From assembly GCA_023301405.1 (NCBI GenBank), contig JALZUX010000531.1, forward strand, positions 1 to 5,132: a stretch of 5,132 nt of DNA, given 5' to 3'. The translations under genes were made by a program, and so were the position numbers. Within the stretch, counting starts at the first letter, position 1. Every line of letters starts with the position of its first letter. This stretch comes from Granulosicoccaceae bacterium. Its GTDB lineage: Bacteria > Pseudomonadota > Gammaproteobacteria > Granulosicoccales > Granulosicoccaceae. The notes beneath the pieces were generated by a model. That model did not search any database and had not been told where the DNA came from. It saw nothing but the letters and a program-made list of their open reading frames with translations. Shown piece after piece: positions 1 to 5,132 of this stretch.

Positions 1-672
1 TGTTCCCCAGTCTTCGTGCAATTTTAAGCCGATTGCACCGGCCGCTATTTGCTCTTCAAGGGCAACTGGCAGACTGGCATTACCTTTACCCAGAAAGCCT
101 AGATTTACTGGTAGCGAATCACTGGCCTCAAGCATGCGGTGTATATTCCACGGACCCGGTGTGCATGTTGTGGCATTGGTGCCCGTGGCAGGGCCTGTGC
201 CACCACCAAGCATGGTGGTAACGCCCGAGCAAATTGCCTCTTCAACCTGCTGTGGGCAAATAAAGTGAATATGGGCATCCACACCACCGGCAGTTAGTAT
301 CATGCCTTCACCGGCTATGGCTTCAGTACCGGGACCTACAGCGATATCGACACCTGGCTGAATATCAGGGTTGCCGGCTTTGCCAATGGCACTGATACGG
401 CCATTTTTAATACCAACATCAGCTTTCACAATACCCCAGTGATCAAGTATTGTAGCGTTGGTGATGATCACATCAACTACTTCTTCTGACGGCAACTGAC
501 ACTGCCCCATGCCATCGCGTATTACTTTGCCCCCACCAAACTTAACTTCCTCCCCGTAGATGGTCCGATCTTCTTCAACTTCGATCCACAACGCTGTATC
601 ACCCAGCCGCACACGATCACCTGTGGTCGGTCCGTACATTTCTGCATAGGCACGTCGACTTATTGTAGTCAT
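1..672 (-). CDS. ureC: Urease alpha (catalytic) subunit UreC, N-terminal 224 residues, cut by the window edge
   Basis: Catalytic subunit of the cytoplasmic nickel urease, which hydrolyses urea to ammonia and carbamate. Translating from ATG at 672-670 gives an open frame of 224 codons that runs off the left edge. The full family length is about 567-570, so roughly 60% is missing. The start [20 protein letters not shown] is the classic UreC N-terminus. The Ni-ligand motif DAHIHFICP puts histidines at residues 134 and 136. The fragment ends in [10 protein letters not shown], with the lysine carbamylated in known ureases at 217 and the substrate-pocket histidine at 219. These numbers coincide with Klebsiella numbering, so there is no indel before this point. 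The remaining nickel ligands and the flap cysteine lie outside the window. The gene follows ureB after 70 nt, the largest gap in the operon. No clear Shine-Dalgarno precedes the ATG, but the family-typical N-terminus makes this start secure. Confidence 0.98.
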   Translation of the reverse strand, partial: MTTISRRAYAEMYGPTTGDRVRLGDTALWIEVEEDRTIYGEEVKFGGGKVIRDGMGQCQLPSEEVVDVIITNATILDHWGIVKADVGIKNGRISAIGKAGNPDIQPGVDIAVGPGTEAIAGEGMILTAGGVDAHIHFICPQQVEEAICSGVTTMLGGGTGPATGTNATTCTPGPWNIHRMLEASDSLPVNLGFLGKGNASLPVALEEQIAAGAIGLKLHEDWGT

Positions 673-711
673 AAGGCAGCACACAACAGTTTAGCGATTG
701 GTTTTTCTGTA

Positions 712-742
712 AAACTACAACAGATCATTATATTTGTAGCTC
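712..742 (-). other. Possible weak stem-loop in the ureB-ureC gap
   Basis: On the minus strand, CTACAA (739-734) is followed after a 13-nt AT-rich loop by its exact complement TTGTAG (720-715). In RNA the stem can extend by up to three pairs using two G-U wobbles (742-740 with 714-712). It begins at the ureB stop codon's 3' edge and lies about 40 nt before the ureC start. The stem is AT-rich and is followed by only four U, so it is a poor intrinsic terminator. It could be an mRNA processing or stability element, or chance. Confidence 0.25.
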
Positions 743-1048
743 TCATAGTTTCCCCATTACCTGTTGATTAAACCCGTAGACGACGCGTTTACCACTTAGC
801 TCAACCAGATGCACAGTGCGAGACTGACCCGGCTCAAACCGGACGGCTGTACCCGCCGCAATATTTAATCGAAACCCGCGTGCGTCATCGCGCTGGAATA
901 ACAACGCCGGATTCACTTCAAAAAAGTGATAATGCGACCCTACCTGTACTGGACGATCGCCACTATTCGCCACTTCAATAGTCATGGTTTTGCGGTCTGC
1001 ATTGATTTCAATTTCGCCTTCGGGGCAAACGATTTCACCGGGAATCAT
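743..1048 (-). CDS. ureB: Urease beta subunit UreB
   Basis: Structural beta subunit (101 aa) of the three-polypeptide urease found in most bacteria. It packs with UreA and UreC into the (alpha beta gamma)3 assembly in the cytoplasm. The start MIPGEI, the core [21 protein letters not shown] at about residues 26-46 (histidines 39 and 41) and [10 protein letters not shown] at 66-75 are hallmarks of the family. The length matches the usual 101-106 aa. The start ATG (1048-1046) overlaps the ureA stop TGA (1047-1045) as ATGA, so translation is probably coupled. A GGAG element lies 7 nt upstream inside ureA. The TGA stop is at 745-743, followed by a 70-nt gap to ureC. UreB and UreA are separate polypeptides here, unlike the fused small subunit of Helicobacter. 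Confidence 0.98.
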   Translation of the reverse strand: MIPGEIVCPEGEIEINADRKTMTIEVANSGDRPVQVGSHYHFFEVNPALLFQRDDARGFRLNIAAGTAVRFEPGQSRTVHLVELSGKRVVYGFNQQVMGKL

Positions 1049-1398
1049 GAAGCCACTCCCGCGCTATTGACTGTTTGCGCTGGCGGCTGTATTGGCGGCT
1101 GTATGGGCTCATGTACCGTCACCAGTTTGGTTCCATCGGGGAATGTTGCTTCAACCTGCACATCATGAATTAACGCAGGCACGCCTGCCATCACTTGATC
1201 AGTAGTTAACAAGGTACGGCCATACGCCATTAACTCAGCTACAGTGCGCCCATCGCGTGCGCCTTCTATAATTTCCATACTGATAAACGCTATTGTTTCC
1301 GGGTAATTGAGTTTTACGCCGCGTGCAAGCCGCCGCTCGGCAACCAGTGCCGCGGTATACAACAGCAGTTTATCTTTCTCACGTGGCGTTAATTCCAT
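1045..1398 (-). CDS. ureA: Urease gamma subunit UreA with a C-terminal extension
   Basis: Structural gamma subunit of urease. Residues 1-99 match the whole family: [20 protein letters not shown] at the start, RGVKLNYPE at 26-34, the [13 protein letters not shown] helix at 45-57, then [20 protein letters not shown] and KLVTVHEPI. UreA normally ends at about residue 100, just after this last motif. Here the frame continues for some 18 residues, [18 protein letters not shown], to the TGA at 1047-1045, giving 117 aa. The tail is Pro/Gln-rich, then small and polar. It contains a perfect 12-bp tandem duplication and ends in the ATGA overlap with ureB. In position it resembles the linker of fused gamma-beta subunits, but a stop codon intervenes and UreB has its own start. 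The ATG at 1398 follows ureD by 25 nt, with only a weak AGG upstream. Identity is certain; any role of the tail is unknown. Confidence 0.98.
   Translation of the reverse strand: MELTPREKDKLLLYTAALVAERRLARGVKLNYPETIAFISMEIIEGARDGRTVAELMAYGRTLLTTDQVMAGVPALIHDVQVEATFPDGTKLVTVHEPIQPPIQPPAQTVNSAGVAS
1056..1060 (-). promoter_or_regulatory. Shine-Dalgarno for ureB, embedded in the 3' end of ureA
   Basis: The minus strand reads GGGAG, with the GGAG part (1059-1056) 7 nt before the ureB ATG. It lies within the codons for the last residues of the UreA tail. It supports the ATG at 1048 as the ureB start and shows that the ribosome can also enter ureB directly. Confidence 0.55.
1081..1104. repeat. Perfect 12-bp tandem duplication in the ureA 3' tail
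   Basis: The plus strand reads TGGCGGCTGTAT twice in direct succession (1081-1092 and 1093-1104). On the coding strand each copy is ATACAGCCGCCA, so the protein tail gains the repeated tetrapeptide. The preceding coding segment, 1116-1105, encodes VHEP and matches the unit at 7 of 12 positions. The tail may thus have grown by duplication of the ancestral C-terminal codons, which is inference. The unit is a multiple of three and keeps the frame. Confidence 0.8.
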
Positions 1399-1423
1399 AC
1401 TATAAACCTGTTATTCAGTTAGT

Positions 1424-2332
1424 TTAAGTTGCCCAGATACGCGGCTGTGCACTTGGTCGTTGCATGATCAGCGGTCGCAGTACCTGCCATGCCTCAATAA
1501 AACCACCACGCGCCTTTTCTGCGCTATGACCAAGATATCGTACAACAAAAAGATCATCAATCCGGGTGGCTGAAAATTGATTCCCTGCCGGGAGAACTGC
1601 GCGGACCATCTCAAGCCAATCGGGGTGACCATGCTGAGGCGATACCGCCACCATAGTCGCGCTGACCGTAGCGCTTCTAAGCCCCGACAAGCGCTGCAGA
1701 TCTTTTGCACTACGAACCACCAGACGCTCTAGCAGTTGCGGCTTGTTATTTATTATGATTTCAAGCCGTGCAGAAACATGCCCGGTTTCAAAAACGTTAT
1801 TACCCGCCGGACGCCCCAGACAACTGATATCCCATCCGATGAAACGACTGGTGGATTCAAGCTCTATACGCAGCAATTGGGAAGCTCTGCAACCACTGAA
1901 GTATATGGTCTCCTGTGGCATCCACTCCAACGCACCCCCCCGCACTTTTAAAACCTGTTGCTGCGTCGCCACGCGACCATCTGACCCGTAGTATTTAGTT
2001 GCCCCCGGCGTTGTTACCAACCCCTGCGCGTTGGCTTCACAACTGACATCAACCCGAAGCTTATCGCCACCAACAACACCACCCGGTGGATGCAACATGT
2101 AAGCATGGCAAACTGGTCCTTCAGGGTAAAACGGTCGTTGCACCATTAATGGACCTATGTGGTGCCGACGAAGTATCGTTTTTTCAGGTGTATGCTCGAA
2201 AGCCAGATTTAACTCTGCCTTCCAGCCATTATTATCTGCTTGATCCTTGCCAACAGCGACTAGCGGGATTGATGGTATTTTGTCAGTATCCAAACTGCTA
2301 CTGACAGCATCTACCTTGACAGCGTCAGACAT
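1424..2332 (-). CDS. ureD: Urease accessory protein UreD (activation chaperone)
   Basis: UreD (UreH in some species) binds apo-urease and, with UreF and UreG, guides nickel and CO2 into the active site. Family motifs run in order (residues from the ATG): GPLMVQRPFYPEGP at 60-73, the glycine-rich HPPGGVVGGD at 81-90, TTPGATKYYGS at 107-117, LEWMPQETIYFSG at 135-147 and CLGRPAG at 171-177. The product is 302 aa, slightly above the usual 270-290. The surplus is a poorly conserved polar N-terminus of about 35 residues. ATG at 2332-2330 is preferred; an in-frame GTG two codons upstream (2338) is also open. A GGGG stretch lies 5 nt before the ATG. ureD precedes the structural genes, as in many proteobacterial urease operons. 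UreF and UreG must be encoded outside this window. Confidence 0.97.
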   Translation of the reverse strand: MSDAVKVDAVSSSLDTDKIPSIPLVAVGKDQADNNGWKAELNLAFEHTPEKTILRRHHIGPLMVQRPFYPEGPVCHAYMLHPPGGVVGGDKLRVDVSCEANAQGLVTTPGATKYYGSDGRVATQQQVLKVRGGALEWMPQETIYFSGCRASQLLRIELESTSRFIGWDISCLGRPAGNNVFETGHVSARLEIIINNKPQLLERLVVRSAKDLQRLSGLRSATVSATMVAVSPQHGHPDWLEMVRAVLPAGNQFSATRIDDLFVVRYLGHSAEKARGGFIEAWQVLRPLIMQRPSAQPRIWAT

Positions 2333-2378
2333 CAGCACCCCGCAGTTGTAGCAGCATCAACCTTGTTCCAGTAATTAG

Positions 2379-2570
2379 CTAACGGCCTCGTCTTCGTTGA
2401 ACCAACGCAGCACACGCAGCAGTCAATGCCACAGCCACAATCAACACCAGCGCCAACGCAGCGGTGCTGTGTTCAATCTCATGCGCCCAACCCGAAAGCA
2501 CGGACTGATGTGCAAGGAGCGGAGAGCTAAACCCGGTTAATACAATTGCCAAAAAAATGAATTTCATCAT
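2379..2570 (-). CDS. Small predicted membrane or secreted protein of unknown function, between urtE and ureD
   Basis: I do not recognise this gene. It encodes 63 aa from ATG at 2570-2568. A second ATG follows directly, and an in-frame GTG at 2582 would add four residues but lies before the Shine-Dalgarno. Residues 1-20 (MMKF, a hydrophobic core, then SSPLLA) look like a signal peptide with possible cleavage before His21. The mature part would begin HQSVLSGWAHEIEH, with histidines 21, 30 and 34. Residues about 37-57 form a second hydrophobic helix rich in Ala, Val and Leu, and the end is the basic QRRRGR. A histidine right after the signal peptide and a second His cluster at the first helix recall the start of HupE/UreJ proteins, proposed nickel permeases of about 190-200 aa. 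That likeness is faint and the other helices are absent. The gene is co-oriented with its neighbours, 52 nt after urtE and 46 nt before ureD. It is probably real, given the strong ribosome site and sensible topology. Confidence 0.65.
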   Translation of the reverse strand: MMKFIFLAIVLTGFSSPLLAHQSVLSGWAHEIEHSTAALALVLIVAVALTAACAALVQRRRGR

Positions 2571-2573
2571 TGC

Positions 2574-2580
2574 TTTCCTC
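2574..2580 (-). promoter_or_regulatory. Shine-Dalgarno of the 63-aa gene
   Basis: The minus strand reads GAGGAAA, with AGGA ending 5 nt before the ATG at 2570. It is among the best ribosome-binding sites in the window. It argues both that the small gene is translated and that its start is the ATG at 2570, not the GTG at 2582, which lies upstream of or within this site. Confidence 0.6.
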
Positions 2581-2622
2581 ACGCTATTATCAAAATAAAC
2601 AGACCGTCAATTTAAACTAAAA

Positions 2623-3318
2623 CTACACGACCAGATACTCACTGATCAGATCATCATCAAGCGTGTTCATCGCTCCAGTCGAGGCAATACTTCCCCGGTC
2701 CATGATAGCGAAACGATCAGCGACTTTCCGAATAAAAGGCAGCTTCTGTTCTATCAACAACACAGAAATTTTCATTTCACGGCTAAGCATCTGAATGACT
2801 TGTGCGATCTCTTGAACAATACTCGGTTGAATGCCTTCTGCGGGTTCATCAAGTATTAACAGTCGAGGCTCTAACACCAGCGCCCGTGCGATAGCCAACT
2901 GCTGTTGCTGACCTCCGGACAAATCCCCGCCACGCCGTTTCTTCATATCCAGCAGCACCGGGAACAGCTCATAGATAAACGGGGGTATTTGCCCTGATCC
3001 GGTTTTGGCCGAGAAAAATCCGGTACGGATATTTTCTTCAACAGTAAGCAATGGGAATATCTGGCGTCCCTGTGGCACATAGCCAATACCTGCAGGTGCA
3101 CGAGCTTCCGCAGGTAGCTTCTCGAGTGCGCGGCCATCGTAAAGAATCTCGCCACTGCGTGCTTGCTCTAATCCCATAAGGCATTTTGCAAGCGTGGTTT
3201 TACCAACGCCATTGCGACCCATCAGGCAAGTACAGGCCGCCGCTGGCACTTCAAAGCTCACACCGCGTAAGGTGTGGCTTTGACCATAGAAATGATTGAG
3301 TTGGTTTAATATTAACAT
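2623..3318 (-). CDS. urtE: Urea ABC transporter ATP-binding subunit UrtE
   Basis: LivF-type ATPase of the urea importer UrtABCDE. It binds the inner face of the membrane and, paired with UrtD, powers uptake. The 231-aa product has Walker A GRNGVGKT at 34-41, Q-loop Gln83 in GYVPQGRQIFP, signature LSGGQQQQ at 133-140 and Walker B LLILDEP at 153-159. The H-loop position is glutamine (IEQ, Gln191), normal for LivF/UrtE proteins and not a defect. The segments NQLNHFYGQSHTLRGV near the start and AACTCLMGRNGVGKTT separate UrtE from generic amino-acid LivF. ATG at 3318 gives the family-typical N-terminus; a TTG two codons upstream (3324) is less likely. No strong Shine-Dalgarno is seen. It starts 36 nt after the urtD stop and is the last transporter gene. 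Confidence 0.96.
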   Translation of the reverse strand: MLILNQLNHFYGQSHTLRGVSFEVPAAACTCLMGRNGVGKTTLAKCLMGLEQARSGEILYDGRALEKLPAEARAPAGIGYVPQGRQIFPLLTVEENIRTGFFSAKTGSGQIPPFIYELFPVLLDMKKRRGGDLSGGQQQQLAIARALVLEPRLLILDEPAEGIQPSIVQEIAQVIQMLSREMKISVLLIEQKLPFIRKVADRFAIMDRGSIASTGAMNTLDDDLISEYLVV

Positions 3319-3354
3319 AGACAACCGCCATCAGTAGAAACTTCGCTAGCCAAA

Positions 3355-4149
3355 TTATTCACCTAAATAAACCTTCACCACATCACGGTTAGCCTGTATG
3401 TCTGTCATCGATCCTTCGGCTAAGACACTGCCTTGGTGCAACACCGTGACACGGCTGTTTAGCGAACGCACAAAATCCATGTCGTGCTCTACTACCACAA
3501 CGGTATGGTCACCCGCCAGATCAGTCAGCAATTGACCGGTGCGTTCCATTTCCTGGTGTGTCATGCCTGCCACCGGTTCATCGACCAACAACAACCGGGG
3601 TTTCTGCATCAGTAACATACCTATTTCCAACCACTGCTTTTGTCCGTGTGACAATATCTGTGCGGAATCTTTCAGCTGATCTTGCAAGCCGATAATAACG
3701 GCGACTTCATCCACCGAATCACGTTGCTCAGGACTCAAGCCGAAACGCAATGTTGCCAATGGGCTACGATCACCCGCGGCAGCAAGCTCAAGATTTTCAA
3801 ACACTGTTAACGCTTCAAATACGGTGGGTTTTTGAAATTTCCGCCCAATGCCTGCCTCGGCGACTTGCGGCTCAGACAATTTCAGCAGATTCAAATGCTG
3901 CCCGAATAGAACCTCTCCGGTATCCGGACGAGTCTTGCCGGTGATGATATCCATCATCGTGGTTTTACCAGCACCGTTAGGGCCGATAACACAACGTAAC
4001 TCGCCATCGTTCACATAAAAGTGTAGATTGTTGATCGCTTTAAAGCCGTCAAAGCTAACACTCACACCTTCCATATACAGCAAAGTGCCGTGACTGGCAT
4101 CTACTGCACCTGCTGCCGCTGACCCCACCGACCGGGGATTGATACTCAT
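3355..4149 (-). CDS. urtD: Urea ABC transporter ATP-binding subunit UrtD
   Basis: LivG-type ATPase of the urea importer. From ATG at 4149 the product has 264 aa, with Walker A GPNGAGKT at 56-63, Q-loop Gln106 in GRKFQKPTVFE, signature LSHGQKQWLEIGM at 166-178, Walker B LLLVDEP at 186-192 and H-loop His222 in VEHDMDF. The LSHGQ signature with the following QWLEIGM is characteristic of UrtD. About 24 Ala/Ser/Gly-rich residues precede the ABC domain and look like a flexible leader. The frame is open upstream to an ATG-like start at 4266, but that segment lies inside urtC and resembles no ABC protein, so it is rejected. The ATG overlaps the urtC stop as ATGA (4149-4146), with a GGGTGA element 4 nt upstream, which suggests coupled synthesis of permease and ATPase. 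Confidence 0.97.
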   Translation of the reverse strand: MSINPRSVGSAAAGAVDASHGTLLYMEGVSVSFDGFKAINNLHFYVNDGELRCVIGPNGAGKTTMMDIITGKTRPDTGEVLFGQHLNLLKLSEPQVAEAGIGRKFQKPTVFEALTVFENLELAAAGDRSPLATLRFGLSPEQRDSVDEVAVIIGLQDQLKDSAQILSHGQKQWLEIGMLLMQKPRLLLVDEPVAGMTHQEMERTGQLLTDLAGDHTVVVVEHDMDFVRSLNSRVTVLHQGSVLAEGSMTDIQANRDVVKVYLGE

Positions 4150-5132
4150 GCTGTCACCCGTCGTCGAGCCAATCCTGAAACGCCATGGGGCAGCCACAAG
4201 GTAGTCAAAACAAACAATGCGCCCAACGCAAAGATCCAGTATTCCGGAAATACAGCGGTAAACCACGACTTCGAGAAATTAACCAGTAAAGCCCCTATTA
4301 TTGCGCCATACAAAGTCGCCCGCCCACCGATGGCAACCCATATAACAATTTCAATTGAATTAAGCGGTGAAAACTCTCCAGGGTTAATGATACCGACTTG
4401 CGGCACGTACAAAGCACCCGCCACACCGGCTAACATAGCAGACACAACAAGCACCCCCAATTGATAGTTCTCTACCCGATAACCTAAAAATCGCGCACGG
4501 TTTTCAGCATCTCTGATCGCCACCACTACCCGCCCCGCCCGCGACGATACAATTGCTCTGCAAAGCAAGTACCCCGCAATGGTTGCCACACCGGACGCCA
4601 CAAACAAAGCCACACGAGTCCCCTGTGCATTTACCGGAAAGCCAAGAATATCTTTAAAATCTGTCAGGCCGTTGTTTCCACCAAAACCAAACTCATTACG
4701 GAAAAATGCCAACATTAGCGCGTAGGTCATCGCCTGAGAAATGATCGACAAATACACCCCGTTCACTCGGCTTCTAAACGCAAACCAACCGAATAAAAAC
4801 GCCAGCACCGCCGGAGCTAAAAAGACAAATACCAGCGCTACCGGAAACCACTCAAACCCCCACCAATACCATGGCAGCTCTTGCCAGTTAAGAAACACCA
4901 TAAAGTCGGGTAGCTCTTCGTTGCCATAAACGCCACGATCACCGACCTGGCGCATCAGGTACATGCCCATGGCATAACCCCCCAGGCCAAAGAAAGCGCC
5001 ATGCCCCAGGGTTAGAAAACCCATGAACCCCCAAACCAAATCAACTGACATGGCCAGCAGCGCATAACACAAGTACTTACCAAACAAATTTAGTTGATAG
5101 GTGGATACATGCCACGGGTGATCTGCCGCAAG
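4146..5132 (-). CDS. urtC: Urea ABC transporter permease UrtC, N-terminus cut by the window edge
   Basis: LivM-type inner-membrane permease that forms the urea channel with UrtB. The frame is open to the right edge and gives 328 visible residues of an expected 350-380. Codon 5087 is a TTG inside the gene (a leucine), not the start. The visible part begins with residues that end in HPWHVSTYQLNLFGKYLCYA, which fits internal UrtC sequence. Motifs, numbered from the first visible residue, include LGHGAFFGLGGYAMGMYL at 42-59, FFRNEFGFGGNNGLTDF at 143-159, the cytoplasmic-loop type RDAENRARFLGY at 207-218 and IVIWVAIGGRATLYGAIIG at 262-280. I count about eight hydrophobic segments, near 18-38, 42-60, 97-117, 123-143, 173-192, 223-243, 260-283 and 298-314. 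The loop rich in Trp and acidic residues at about 64-95 is usual for UrtC. The C-terminus ends in LARRRVTA, and the TGA stop overlaps the urtD start. Confidence 0.96.
   Translation of the reverse strand, partial: LAADHPWHVSTYQLNLFGKYLCYALLAMSVDLVWGFMGFLTLGHGAFFGLGGYAMGMYLMRQVGDRGVYGNEELPDFMVFLNWQELPWYWWGFEWFPVALVFVFLAPAVLAFLFGWFAFRSRVNGVYLSIISQAMTYALMLAFFRNEFGFGGNNGLTDFKDILGFPVNAQGTRVALFVASGVATIAGYLLCRAIVSSRAGRVVVAIRDAENRARFLGYRVENYQLGVLVVSAMLAGVAGALYVPQVGIINPGEFSPLNSIEIVIWVAIGGRATLYGAIIGALLVNFSKSWFTAVFPEYWIFALGALFVLTTLWLPHGVSGLARRRVTA

Noticed and set aside
33..287. Short frames on both strands overlapping ureC
   Set aside because: The ureC frame is fully open here with active-site motifs, so these are shadows.
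926..1168. Plus-strand 80-aa frame opposite ureB and ureA
   Set aside because: It is antisense to two strongly conserved genes, has a low-complexity Gly/Cys stretch from the 12-bp repeat, and shows no recognisable domain.
743..1398. Fused UreA-UreB small subunit as in Helicobacter
   Set aside because: A TGA stop at 1047-1045 ends UreA, and UreB has its own ATG and Shine-Dalgarno in a different frame, so they are two polypeptides.
1736..2304. Plus-strand frames of 71-82 aa opposite ureD
   Set aside because: They are shadows of ureD in other frames, with no ribosome site or family motifs and compositions unlike real proteins.
2586..2610. Promoter-like TTGACG (2610-2605) and GATAAT (2591-2586) on the minus strand before the 63-aa gene
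   Set aside because: Each hexamer looks good alone, but the spacer is only 13 nt against the usual 16-18. The alternative -10 with a 15-nt spacer matches only 3 of 6. In an AT-rich gap this is likely chance.
3355..4266. Longer 303-aa version of UrtD starting inside urtC
   Set aside because: The extra 39 residues are the out-of-frame reading of the conserved urtC 3' end and resemble no ABC ATPase. The ATG at 4149 gives the expected ATGA coupling.
4146..5087. urtC as a complete 313-aa gene starting at 5087
   Set aside because: Codon 5087 is TTG, and the frame stays open to the window edge with UrtC-like residues upstream. The gene is therefore cut by the window.

Overview
The window is a contiguous piece of a bacterial urea-use operon. 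Every gene reads right to left, on the minus strand. In transcription order it holds the 3' part of urtC, then urtD, urtE, a small predicted membrane/secreted protein of 63 aa, ureD, ureA, ureB and the 5' part of ureC. Both end genes are cut by the window edges, not by mutation. The separate UreA, UreB and UreC subunits, the Urt-type ABC transporter, the gene order and the roughly balanced base composition suggest a proteobacterium, most likely a gammaproteobacterium and possibly aquatic. That placement is inference from protein style, not a marker gene.

Right part (2623-5132): the membrane and ATPase half of a urea ABC importer. urtC is a LivM-type permease lacking its N-terminus. urtD and urtE are LivG/LivF-type ATPases. 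urtC and urtD share an ATGA stop/start overlap, and urtE follows after 36 nt. The binding protein UrtA and the permease UrtB would be expected off the right edge.

Middle (2333-2622): a 63-codon gene with a good Shine-Dalgarno site and a signal-peptide-like N-terminus. It has three histidines after the predicted cleavage site, one further hydrophobic helix and an Arg-rich end. I cannot name it. It sits exactly between the transporter and enzyme modules.

Left part (1-2332): the urease module. ureD encodes the activation chaperone, ureA the gamma subunit, ureB the beta subunit and ureC the first 224 residues of the catalytic alpha subunit. The UreC fragment ends seven residues after the lysine that is carbamylated to bridge the two nickel ions. 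ureA and ureB share a second ATGA overlap, and ureA carries an unusual Pro/Gln C-terminal tail containing a perfect 12-bp tandem duplication.

Together the genes import urea with ATP and split it to ammonia and carbamate (which decays to CO2 and more ammonia), supplying nitrogen. The nickel-delivery genes ureE, ureF and ureG are not in the window. No RNA gene, mobile element, CRISPR array, convincing promoter or convincing terminator was found. No gap between genes exceeds 70 nt. The window is mostly a well-known system; its unexplained parts are the small gene, the UreA tail and the ureB-ureC gap.
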